64,000 nt of DNA from the NCBI GenBank assembly GCA_963922205.1, contig CAWUHX010000351.1, positions 124,001 to 188,000 on the forward strand, written 5' to 3'. The notes under the pieces were generated by a model. That model was not told the origin of the DNA, made no database searches, and saw only the letters and a program-made list of their open reading frames with translations. Made by a program: the position numbers and the translations under genes. Shown piece by piece: positions 21,614 through 34,000 of the stretch. Source of the DNA: Romanomermis culicivorax (taxonomy: Eukaryota; Nematoda; Enoplea; Mermithida; Mermithidae). How positions within the stretch are numbered: the stretch's first letter is position 1; every line of letters starts with the position of its first letter.

Positions 21614-22074
21614 ATGATAATGTGGAAATTTGCATATTTATTGATTTGGATTTTGATCCACGTTTCCGGTGAATCCAAAGCCACACTGGACCCGTGTTTA
21701 GGTGAGTTATGTGTTACGTATTGAGCAGTGATCAGAATTGACAATTTTTCGCCCAGGAAAATCAGCTTTAAATGGAACATGCGACAAAGAAGGTGATTGC
21801 AGCGGATTTGGGCTAGTTTGTCGATCAGGCCAATGCCAGTGTCATCCAAATTACGCACTCAAAATTGATCCGGACACGAAAGATCAATACTGCGAAAAAT
21901 GTCAGTCATAAATTGTTAGATGTACAAAAATGTCGACTATCAACTTCTATTTTTCAGTGCCAGACACAATAAACGCACCTTGCAGCACTTTTGGATGTTC
22001 TGCGCCCATGTTCTGTCAAAGCAACAAATGTCAGTGCGTTCGATCAAGAGCAGAGGGCAACCGATGTTACACAG
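21614..22074 (+). CDS. EB-module gene, exons 1-3
   Basis: Exon 1 (21614-21701) carries the signal peptide and ends at DPCL. Exon 2 (21757-21900) and exon 3 (21958-22074) each hold one Cys-rich module. Introns are about 55 bp with GTGAGT and GTCAGT donors and CCCAG and TTCAG acceptors. Exon 3 ends at a GTAAGT donor. Confidence 0.88.
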
Positions 22075-25000
22075 GTAAGTTTTACAAATATCACCGGGCA
22101 TCATGGAAATTCTAGATGGTGGGAGTCACATCCTAAGCGGATCATAGTTTAGACAAAAACAGAGGTACTGTACTTAAAGTTAGACCTCAAGAAGTTCCAT
22201 CGAATTATGCCCAAATCCTTGCATTTTGCTACAAAAATAAATTTCTGCTGCGTTAAACGGTTCTGTTTCGAATGGGATCAAAGACTTTCTGAGTGAGGTC
22301 AACACTGTCGCATCCTGCAGCCTCAACGCCCAATCTGTACACTGAAAGTATATGTGAATCTAACATTTATTGAAATGAACTCAAAAGTCACATGTTAAAG
22401 AGTCTGCTTTTGCACAGAAACGAAAAAAGAACGAGAGGTCAGAACCAATTTTTAGGCGAACTTGGACATCCGAATTCGAAGCCTCCTTATTAGATCACGC
22501 AACTTTTATTAGTCTGCCATTTCTATAAATTTAAACTTTGAACAAGGTGTCCGTAAAATGCGCCATTAAAAATGTTTATGATATTCAGGCGTTGGGTACG
22601 AATTTTGTATTATTATATTGAAATTGTTTTACAATATAAACTTTGATGAAGATCAAAGATATTTTTCCAAACAATTATTTTCAAAGATAATCTTGAGAAA
22701 ATCTGGACGTGATCCATCGATTAGCACCCAGTAATTCAAAAAATCAAACCGCCTGCTCAAGTATCTGCATACCAAACCCAGTACACCAAACTCATTGAAC
22801 CCGAAAACTCCCTGAGTGAGAAATTTTTTGAGAGAAGGCACTTGAAAATGCACTATTTGTATGCCAAGTCTTTATACCCTTGATAATTTACATGACATGT
22901 TTTATCCCAACAGTAGTTTGAAAAACCTTGTTCCATCAAACTATGATTTTTTCTGATCTCGATTTTTGGGCATCAGTTGATGAGACACCCCAAGATTTGT
23001 TTTCACAAAAATTGAATTAGAAATCTGAATGTCTATTTCTGATGGAAGAGTTGTACAGGTCTTTTCTTGGTGATAAAAAACTAGGGAGACAAGTTAGAAC
23101 TACTCCTTTGCTAGGCCTCTAATCTAGTGCAACAGTTTTTTCCCAGACCTGGCAACAACAAACAATAACGAACAAACGGGCCCTCACAGAGCGGACCTCA
23201 TAGACTCCCAGAAGAAAATATGTATCCACCAGCAGGAATGAGGTTGGGGAGACCCTCAATGGTATGTCTCCTACCTGACGTCTGCAAGAAAGCGACGCCT
23301 GGGCTTAGAGCTCTTCGTAGCTAACTCTAACCATCGATAATATGCAAATAAATATAAATACAGTAATAATATTAAAAGAGTTTGGATGCACCACTAAATT
23401 TACGTAGATGTTAGATGTGAAGTTGGGTGAAAGATTTATTTCTGGGCGTCAGTATAAAAATACCAAGAATAATATAAAAACATGAATGATTTTCATCATC
23501 ATTTTTCTTTTTTTGGCGCTCCGTTGCTACATATTTGTCTGCCCTTCCGAACGCCCATTATTGATTTGCATGTCGACTTCCCGATCACAAAATGGGCAGC
23601 AACAGGGTGCTCAACATCCCTCAATGTCTCTTCTGGGTACCCCCGTCATCCTCGAGACTTTCCACCCTAACTTCACTGGCTCCCAGCAAAGCTAGTTTGC
23701 CAATGCCATTAGCCCTGTACTTACCTGGTCATTGGACACAAATGAATACCAAGAGCTGTGCCCCAATGGCTGGTAGGTGACGCCCATTTTGACCTCAGCC
23801 CAAAATACTCTCTCACTCTAAGGAGTTGATGTTGCCATTCTGCCGAATCAGGTCCATTTCGGGCTCAGTTCCAGTTTGCATGTTGCGTCCACTTCGTTAG
23901 CCGATCGGTTTGGTCGAACATGCAAATTGTTCTGTTCCCATTCCGTTTTTCTAAATTAAATTCAATTCATGACATTAGTACGATACAAGAAAAACGAACG
24001 TGGGGGAAAACGAGTATCACTTAAAAACGTGAAAAATTTCAAGCAACGGGAACACGTTGCCTTAACAGAAGTATATCAGAGTTGGTAAGGTTCGTGTATG
24101 ACCTGCAACAGAATGCCAGTGCATGGTGCAGACAATAGTTTGGCTGGGGGCACTCACCCAGAGAGTGTTTGACCTTAGTTTTCAGAGCAAGCAGGAACTT
24201 TTAGCTTTCAAAACTCAACCATTGGCGATCAGTCGATAGATCCTGATGAGATGTAGACATGAAATGATTTAGGATGTAACTTTATTCTTGATGAAGTTAG
24301 GAGCGATTGGAGATTATCACAAATTTGGTTGACCTCTTTTCCGTGCAGCCGACTCACTAAACATTTCACTGACCAGGAAAAGGGATCGATTAATTATAAG
24401 AACCTGAAACAGAATCGGAACCGAATTTCGAAACGTTACAGGAACCGAAACCAACTGACTTTTTATTTCCGTCCTACTATTTTGCGTGAACATATTATGC
24501 TCTGTTGATTCATAATTGTGCCGAATATGTGTTAATGATAGGGCAAGTTCATAATTTTTATTATCAAAAAGTTAGCATTTAGTCAAATTAAACTTATTTA
24601 ATAACAATTTTTCATGGTTTCGTTTTTCAATCTTCGTCGTTGCAGCTTGAACAGTATATTGACCTGCTGAAGGATGAACAGCATAATGGATCCGCTGAAG
24701 GGTGAACAGTATAATGGACATGCTGAGAGAAAGATGCTCGATTTTAATTAGTCGGCTTAATTTCTTTCATCTTGATTTAAGGAAAAGCAATCAAGGTTGA
24801 AATAATCAAGGTGACTACTTCTTTGTAATCAAAATTATTAATTTTTTTGTAATCAAGATGGTTTCTCGTGTGTTAAATCTTGAAATCGTATGTGCAATTA
24901 AGTTGGCTTTTTTAATTTTGCGATGCAAAACTTGATTTATCGTGTGCAATTTTTTTGGTAAGTCAGGGGGAACTCAAACATGTGTTTCAAGTTACGACGA

Positions 25001-28000
25001 AAAAAATAAAGTTGACCTTCTTGTATTTCATAGGAAATAACGCACAAAACACCAAATGTGAATTCACAAATTTTTTACAGCATCTTCGGCCGGCGATATT
25101 TGCACCAAAGACGCCGATTGTGGGGCCGCATTCACATTTTGTTATAGCGGCCGTTGCGCTTGCGTCCAAGGCAGCACTCCGTCTGGATCGACGTGCGTTG
25201 CAAGTAATTGAGTACACACCCTAAATGAAAATGAACTAAATTTCAACAATGATGGACAATGATTCAACAAAAATAAACATACACACAGAATGCTGGGTCA
25301 TTTTTTAAATAGATCTCATCGGGATCACTCGATATTTAAAAAATTTTTGGTTTTGGTTTTAAGAAAAAAGTATTTCTACCCACCTTGAAAAGTGTTCAGT
25401 CACCGTGTCAATTGGTTCACCTGTGTTGATCCAGCTTTATGCATAATGTCGATTCAGCTACTGTGTCATTTCAGCCATTATCGGAAATCACCTACTGGTT
25501 TTCTCCCTGAACCATTTATTTTTCCATCTTTATTCCATTACCAATTTATTTTGTCAAACTTTTTGGCTTGTGCAATAAGAAAATTCAACGGAGAAAAGTG
25601 ACGCTCACAATTCAAGAGTTTTCAGAAGAATAAATCTAGAAATTATATATTTTAAGGTCAGCAGTGTCCAACGGGCGCCAGACCTCAAGGCCAATGCATA
25701 CGAAAATCATTGAACGTTCAGTATATACAAAACAATGTGAATTCCGGCTCCAAAGTGGATAATTGCCAAAGCGGCTCATACTGTTACGCTCCAGAAGATT
25801 CGCCGTATGGATTTTGCTGCCCTCAAGTTTGCCCTTTGAACAGTGTTCCCGAAACGAAGTACACTTGCGATCCGACGGCTACAGTAAACGCGTGCCCGAG
25901 TGCTACACATTACTGCCATAGATCTGCAGGTAAGATGTTGTTTTGGAAGAAGACTTTCCCATGCTAAAAGACTCTACACTTCACAACGTGAAATCACCGA
26001 CTGTCGCCGATTCATAGGATTTAATCGGCGACGACCGGCGACAGTTGGTGACAATCGCCGACTGTCGCCGTTTCCTGGGGTTTAATCGGCGACAATCAAC
26101 GATTTATGAAATTTTATTAATGATTCGGTGAATCGAGAATGTTATTTTATTCATTATTCGAAGAATCGGGACGTTCGGGTAATAGGGACTAATGCATTGT
26201 TCCGAGCAAACGGGAATTTTATTCATTATTCGGGGAATCGGAACCTTTGGGGAAAAGAGACTTCCAGGGAAACAAAGCATTGGGGGGAAATATGTTCGGG
26301 GAATAAGGACAATCAAAAATGATAACAAAATTTTTAAAGACGAGTGTGTTCATTTTCCTCATAGAAAACAAAATAAGGTTGCACCTGAAAATTGCCAAAA
26401 ATTCGCTTCGCACGCGCGTGGATTGTATACACCTGCATACTGAATGTTTTTGTGGTTTTGTATTGTTTAGGCAAAGCTAAAAATAACTTAGTGACTCCTC
26501 GAGCATTTTTTTCTTCCTATGCTTAGCATGTAAGAAATCGGCGTCTGTCCTGAAAAATAGAACAGTGTTCTCTTTCCCAAATTTCATCCCCGATTCCTAG
26601 AACTAAAATCGGCGACTGTCGGCAACAAAAATGCTAGGATTTTTGCACTTCTGAATTGGTAAAATTGGGAACAGTCACCAATGAAATTCCCACGAAATTG
26701 GCGACAGTCAGCAACAATCGGCGACTGTCGGAAAAAAAAATCCCAAGACTATTTCACCTCTGAATTGGGCTTAAATTTCAAGGTCTTGTAAGTTTGCGAT
26801 ATTTCGGCTTAAAAGTATCCCCATTACTTCACTCTATAGTAAGTCTTTAATAAAATGCTTTCAAGTACAAAAGTGACACAAATCAGTACTGTCGTCAAAA
26901 AGGTTAAGTCAGTATGCCCTCAAAGCGTTTATTAGAAAATCGTGAAAATTTGAAATACTACTGGCTTTCCAGTTTGATTATTTAGAAGCAAACGGAATTT
27001 TTTTCCGTATGACTCAGGAATTTAGGTTCCTACGGGCATTTTTTCATTTTCATTTTCATTTTGCTTTTTTTAATTTTTAGACATTTTCAAGCATTTTTTG
27101 GCGTCGAAAACAAGAAAAATTTTCCGAAAACATTCAAAGAGTTTTGGGTTTTGACAGTTTAAAATTTGGTTGTACTTATTCCTCCACTAAATGTAATCAA
27201 TTAGGCAGCGAATCTCAGTGCATTGTGACCATTTCAGAGTCCAGTCATTGAGCAGTCAAGGGTCACGCGGTCACTTCTCACAAAAAAAATTATCTTGGGT
27301 GTAAACGTATTTCCGCTGATTTATGATGGAAGGGGTTTTTGACTGTGGGGAATTCATTGGATGCGGTCACTTTACACAAAAAGATCATTATGAATGTAAA
27401 TAAAGGTATTCCCGTGTTTTTTAGGGGAATGAGTTTTCGACCTTTGGGAATTCAATGGGCGCAGTTACTTTACACAAAAAATTACCGTAAACAAACGTAT
27501 TTTCGCGAATTTTTCATGCAAGGGGTTTCGGATCGCGGGGAATTCAATGCACGCGAGCACTTTACACAAAAATTATCCTAAATGTAAACAAATATATTTC
27601 TGCGATTTTTTGGGGGAAGAGCTTGGTTTTCGATTACCTATGGAGAATTCGATGGATGCATGTTGGGGATGTACTTACGGTGGCAGTCATCCCATATGTG
27701 TGCAAAATTGGTGAATTGGATATTTGTTTTACTTCCACCCTATGAACAGAGCGTCAACAGTACACGCTCAATTTGAATAACATTATTATTCAATATTTAT
27801 TATTTATTATTACTATATCTCGCGCAGTTAGCAGAGGAGGGCGCCATATCACCGAGACCAATATCAAAGCAGGGCCCAGCCTTCCTGGATGTTATTGTAG
27901 TGATTTCTTAGTATTTTTGTGTTAGCCACTAGGAAGCATTTGGGTAACCCTGATCGCTTTTCGATTGCAAGCGTTAGTTATTCAAGTTACTAACTAGTGA

Positions 28001-31000
28001 CTGAAGATTGTGTTTAGGCCTTTCTTGTTTTATTGCTGACGTCTTTGGACCTAAGCAGAGATCTAAACATGACATGCAGTCTCGTCATACAAAAAATTAT
28101 CGTGCATGTAAACAAACCTATTTCAGCGATTTTTGCAGATAGGGTTTCTGACCAAGGGGAATTCAATGGATATGGTAACTTTACACAAAAAAAGGTATAC
28201 TGAATGTAAACAAATGTATTTCAACGATCTTTTGGGTTGAGGGGCTTTTTATTATTTGGAATTCAACCGATATGGTCACTTTACACTTTGTTCACGACGT
28301 TTTTTAAATACTATGCAGTTTACACATTTTTCACTTTTATCCAGTGAGAATTCGTAGCTTTAAGATTGTTTTTATTGTTTCTTAGATATGAAGATGGCGA
28401 AAGATAAAACTTCAATGTGTTTTAATGAAGGTTTTCATGCATGGTCAAGGCTCCCTAAATAAGGGTGGACTAGTTTATTAGAAAATGCCACGATGCTACA
28501 GAAAAAGAAGAATATACTTGCTTGGATAGTTTCCGAGCTAGAAAAAGGCGTAGACTAGGTTTTTGGAAACTTGGATGAGGGTTTAAATCCAGTTTTGTAA
28601 TATTGGATTTTCATTCTTTCTCATTAAAAATTTTTTCATGTATTTGAAAAAGTATAGTCTGCAGCTGAGTGCATGAACTTATTTTCCAACCATACATGTG
28701 CAGCAGGGTGTTGAGGTGGTCTCAGGTGCACGTGTTCAGCTTCCGGCGTCGGTGCGCAGGCGGTTGGACGCGGCGAAAAGTGGCCGAAAAGAAGTGATAA
28801 TTTGCATAGATGTATGCTGCCACTGTTTCGCGGTTTTTCTGTTTGTTGGTCAGTGTGAGATTTATTTGTTTTTATGGAGCGACGCCGCCATCGCCTTTCT
28901 ACAATATTTTTGTTTATTATCGTTATTTTGGCGTCGCCACTAGCTACCCAATACAACTTGAACCCGTAAGTGTATTGTTCTGTGAGCGTAGGGGAAGGAG
29001 TTTATAAGGTTAGGAGTGGAGACTTGGGTAGGAGCTCCTGAGGTACGTGTCAAGGTGTTCTGCCTGAAGTTTGGTGAAAGTTCTGGCGAGTATCTGGTGA
29101 AACGTCTGGGAGAGTTTTGTGTTTATTGTTGTTGTTAGCCTGTGGTCAGAACTGTTGCATAGTGTTGACCCCACAGCTGCCTAACAAGTGGTGGACTCTT
29201 AACGCCTCTCACGACGGATAACCGGAGAACCACCAGAAAAATAACTAAACCTCCTGGGTTTTATTTGCAGTCACATACTGGAAAAGTTAAAAAGATGAGT
29301 ATTCCGGTAGGGAAAACTTTGAGGACTCCTCCTAGGTCACACGAACCTAGTGTTTCGAATCTCGACTCTGCTGAAGAACACGCAGCGGTAGAAAAGGTTC
29401 AAGCACAGGCGCCTGAGACTGAAGGAAGGAGAGAGAGTAGAAATGGCGAAGTGGCAAAAATGGAAGAGGAGTTGAGGAAGAGTAGTTTTGAGATGGCTAG
29501 GTTAGCCGAGAGTGAAACTACGGTAAGTGGTAGTGTCAGAGGTCAGCAGACCTTTGAAAAGGAGAGACCGACGTCGCCCTCGAAGTTGGTCCATCCGATG
29601 GCGGAAACGCTGGAGGAGATTAGACGGAAATCGAAACCGGCGTGGAGGTCGAACATGATGGACATGAATTACGACGAGTATTACGAGGACGCGCCGGCCG
29701 ATTTATACGACGACAAATATTCGAGGCGATACGAGCCCGAAATTAGGAATTGGAGTCGACAAGAGGATCCAAGGGATCGAGTCGATCCCAAGGATTTACG
29801 ATTTAATGCGCTGGAGAAAAAGGTCGAATTGTTGATCAAAGTAATCGAAAGCGCGCAGGTCAAGGAAAAGGAAACGGAGGATGATCAACGGAGGAAGATA
29901 GGTGAGTCTTCTTACCTTGAGAATAGAGTTGAGAGAGTAAGTGAACCTAAGAGAGAGGTTCATTCGGAAGTTTATGTAAGGTCTCAAGAGGACAGAGACA
30001 AATATTCGGCCAGAGATAGAGGTTGAACTGAGGAGCCGCAGAGTTCGAGGAATGCTGAACAAGCACAATCGAATGCCTACGGTTACTCAGAGAATAGGAG
30101 GTCGAGGGAAAGGAAGGTGACTATTTGCGATGAATCGTCCCAGGGAGAGGATAGGTTTTCCCGTCCTACTCCTTGGAGAGATACCGCAAATAGAGCTGAC
30201 CTTAGCCCTGAGAGGAGGAGAAAGAGGAGGTCAAAGAGTAGAAAGAGATCTCACAGGTCAAGAGCTAGGAGTAGACATTACTCAGATAGTGATAATAGCA
30301 GTTCATCTACGTCGAACTCTAGCTCAAGTGTGGAAGTTGATGTGAGAGATGTGGTAAAGGCCTTGAAGCATAGACCTTTACATGATAGTATAAAGCCGAC
30401 GGAGGCTTTGAAATTTTTTACTGATCTGGAAAGTGAATTTCTGGAGAATACGGCTGATAAAGTGAAAAAGGAGTGTTTGAGAAGGTTGTCTCAGAACACG
30501 GCGAGGAGGATAGCGAGAACATCCTCAAGTTATACAGAAGCGCGGAGAAATATTTTAAAGTATCTCGCGCCGACTTATGATTTGACGATGCTCAAAAGAG
30601 AGTTGTTTAATATGAAACAGGAAGAAGGCGAATCAGCCTTGGAGTTTTTAAAGAGATTGAGTAATCATGTGGATCTGGTCTATGCAGATCAGAGTGATCA
30701 AGTAAGGCAAGAGAATATTATTAATGCCTTCATTTATAAGAGTAGTCCGTTATATCAGACGGAGTTGCAGGATGTATTGCCATCGATGAAAACTTGGCAA
30801 GACCTTGCATACGCCGTAACTCAGATTGATAAGAAATATAAGAATGTGTTTACTACTTTTGGAGCCAAGGATAAACCGATTGTAGTGAATCAAGTTGTAG
30901 CTACGGAGGAGATGTGCCCGGAAATTGCTTTTGTAGGGAATGCTCCGTATGGAAGTACTAAAAAGTATAACCAGACGAAGTCAAGACCACAAAATCAGTT

Positions 31001-34000
31001 GCAAAAGGCAGTGGAAGAGGAGAGAAGTGAGGAGAATGCTGAAGAGATGCAACATGGTCTGTCGCCTTGTGATGTCAAAAAGTCTAATGAGGAGCAGGCC
31101 AAGGAGTCTTTTTTAGCTATTCTCTCAAAGGAGTGGCTACAATTGGTTCAAAAGGTGGATAAATTACAAGTTACTCAGAGTGAAGCCTTAAAAGAGTTGA
31201 CTACTGTGAAGGATGCGTCCGCTGAAAAGCAGAAGCAGTTGAAGCAGCAGAGACCCTACTGTATATATCATAAGAATAATACTCATGCTACGGAGGAGTG
31301 TAAGACATTAGCATACCGGCGTCAGCAACAGCAACGCGGTGGATTTAACCGTGGCATGTCAAATCAGTATTATGGTGGTGATAGGAATGCTTCATTTAGA
31401 GGAAGTTTTAGAGGTAGAGGTGGACCTCAATTCGGATTTAGAGGAAGAGGAAGAGGTGCCTATTATGTAGGATTTCCCGAAGAAGATCAAATGTACGGGT
31501 ATGACCCAGAGTTTGAGAGATACAGGGAATTCTGCAGACTTAGGGAACAAGGCATCCAGTTGCAGAGGCAGCCTCAGTTGATGTTACCTGCATCAACTAG
31601 TCAACCGGCTATTCAGGCTAGTACCATCCAGGATCAGTCTGGATCATTTGTTTCGAACCAGTCGCAACCTAGTTCGCATAACGTAATGGTGACAAGCCGT
31701 ACGGATGTGGATGATGAAAGCGAACAGAGTAGAAACAAATCTTCTAGTTTGGTTCTCGGAAGTATTATTCACCTGGATAAGGTGACACCTCTAGAGAAAG
31801 TAAAGGAAAGAGATTTGGCTCATGTGAAATATGGAAGGAAAGCAACGGATGTAGAGAGAAGGTTGTTGGAAAATTATCCGAAAACGGTTCCATTCTATAT
31901 AAATGTGGTTATTAAAGAAACGGCTACCAGAGCTTTAATCGATACAGGAGCTCAGTGTACGGTCATGTCTTCTAAGCTCCTGAAAAGGGCATTAGACGTT
32001 GATTATACAGTGTACCCTCGTATCCTTAAAGTGACTGTAGCTGATGGAAAAATTGTGCATGCCTATGGGTATGTACCAGTTTGTATGAAGACTGAATTCG
32101 GAAGTTTTCCAGTCAATGCTATAGTGTTGCCAGATGCAGGTGAGGACCTGATCTTGGGCACAGATTTTTTGGCACACCCAGATTTAGGTGTGGTGATTGA
32201 TTTTAAAAGGAATGCCATGACGATACAGGGCATTGAAAGAAAGATTGACGTAGTTCAAGTTCCTTCTGTAACTACTGTGCAAAGGGTAATGGAAGAAGTA
32301 ACTAAAGTCAGTGTGGCGTCGACTGATTGCATAAATCAAATTGTTTATCCAAAAGTTTGTCTGCTAAAGACAACTGTTGCAATTGTTGCATGTAGTAAAA
32401 CCTACATTCCATATGGAACAGATGTTTTGATGAAGGCAAAACTTTGGGATCAACATGGAGATGCCACGTTGAACGGAATTATCGTCGAATCAAAGGATTC
32501 TGAAAGGAAGTTCAGAATGGAGAAAGCGGTTGTAGACGGATCACAAGAGGAGTTTGTAGTACTAATCTCCAATACCACAGGTTCTGGTTGTTGGTTTGAG
32601 AGAGATCAAATCATTGGCTATACAGAATCTATGCTTATTGAAGATGATGATACGTACAAAAAGGTGAAAGGAATGAAAAAGATAAAGGAGGAAAAGGAAT
32701 ATCAGACCTGTATGGTAAAGGAAGGAATGCCTGCATTATCAAAAGCTGATTCTGTAGAGTTCTATACTTCACTATGCAAGATGATATCGAAGGCGAAAAT
32801 TTTGGAAGAGAAGAAAACGGAAGCTATAGAATCTTTGTTGAAGTACAGAGATGTCTTTAGCTTGCCTGGTGATCCGGCTACTACAACCCCAGCTCTGACG
32901 TGCAAGATAGATACAGGAGATGCAAGACCTGTAGCAAAGAGATATTACAGAGCTTCAATTAATAGTCGGCCAGGAGTAAGGCGACACATAAAGGAGATGT
33001 TGGATCAAGGAGTGATCGAGCCCTCGAAGTCACCGTGGGCTGCACCCTTGTTCTTAGTTGGAAAGAAAGATGGAACTACGAGACCAGTAGTTGATTTTAG
33101 AGGTATAAACGAAGTGACCAAGGATGATAAATATCCCATCCCGAGAATGGATGACTATTTAGATTGCCTTGGAAGAGCCAAGTTTTATACGACTCTAGAT
33201 TTGAAGTCGGGATATTGGCAGGTCCCGATGGAGGAGGAGAGCAAGGAGAAAATGGCTTTTATATGCCAAGAGGGCTTGTTTCAGTTTAAAGTGATGCCGT
33301 TTGGGTTGAAGAATGCACCTGCTGAATTCCAAAGGATGATGGAGAGAATCCTCGGGGATTTGGTGTGGAAAATTTGCCTAGTGTACATAGATGATATTAT
33401 CATCTTCTCGAATACGTTCGAGGAACACTTAGAGAATTTGAACTTGGTGCTAGAAGCGTTGAGGAAGGCGAAGTTGACTCTTAAGCTGGAGAAATGTGAA
33501 TTTCTTCCCGAGAAGGTGCACTTTTTAGGACACATCTTGGACGCGAACGGAATTTCTCCGGATCCTAAGAAGGTCAAGGCGATAACGGAATTTGCATTCC
33601 CGGATTCTGTTAAGAAAATGCAAAGATTCCTAGGTATGCTACAATGGTGTAAGAAATTTATACCGGACCTAGCAGCACTAGCTGAACCCTTGTACAAATT
33701 AACAGGCAAGAAGGGAACATGGAATGTGACGGAGTTGCATTACACAACTTTTGAGAAGCTCAAAGTAGCATTGAGCTCAGTACCTTTCTTAAGACATCCA
33801 ATTTTAGATGGATCTGCGCGATTCATTCTTCAAACGGATGCCAGTGGAATTGCATTGGGAGCAGTGTTATGTCAAGAGACTGACTCGGAACGTTGGGTGA
33901 TTGCCTACAATAGTTGGATATTGCGGGCAGAAGAAAGGAAATGGTGCGCCACCGAAAGGGAATGCTTAGCTGTGGTTTACGGCCTTAAAATTTATAAACA

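Noticed and set aside
23482-23780. Three overlapping plus-strand ORFs in intron 3 of the EB gene, considered as an extra exon
   Set aside because: None encodes an EB-like Cys pattern, and the exon 3 to exon 4 join is already in phase without them.
28636-29007. ORFs within the LTR (both copies)
   Set aside because: They overlap on opposite strands, are short and fall inside the 478-bp LTR; no family resemblance.
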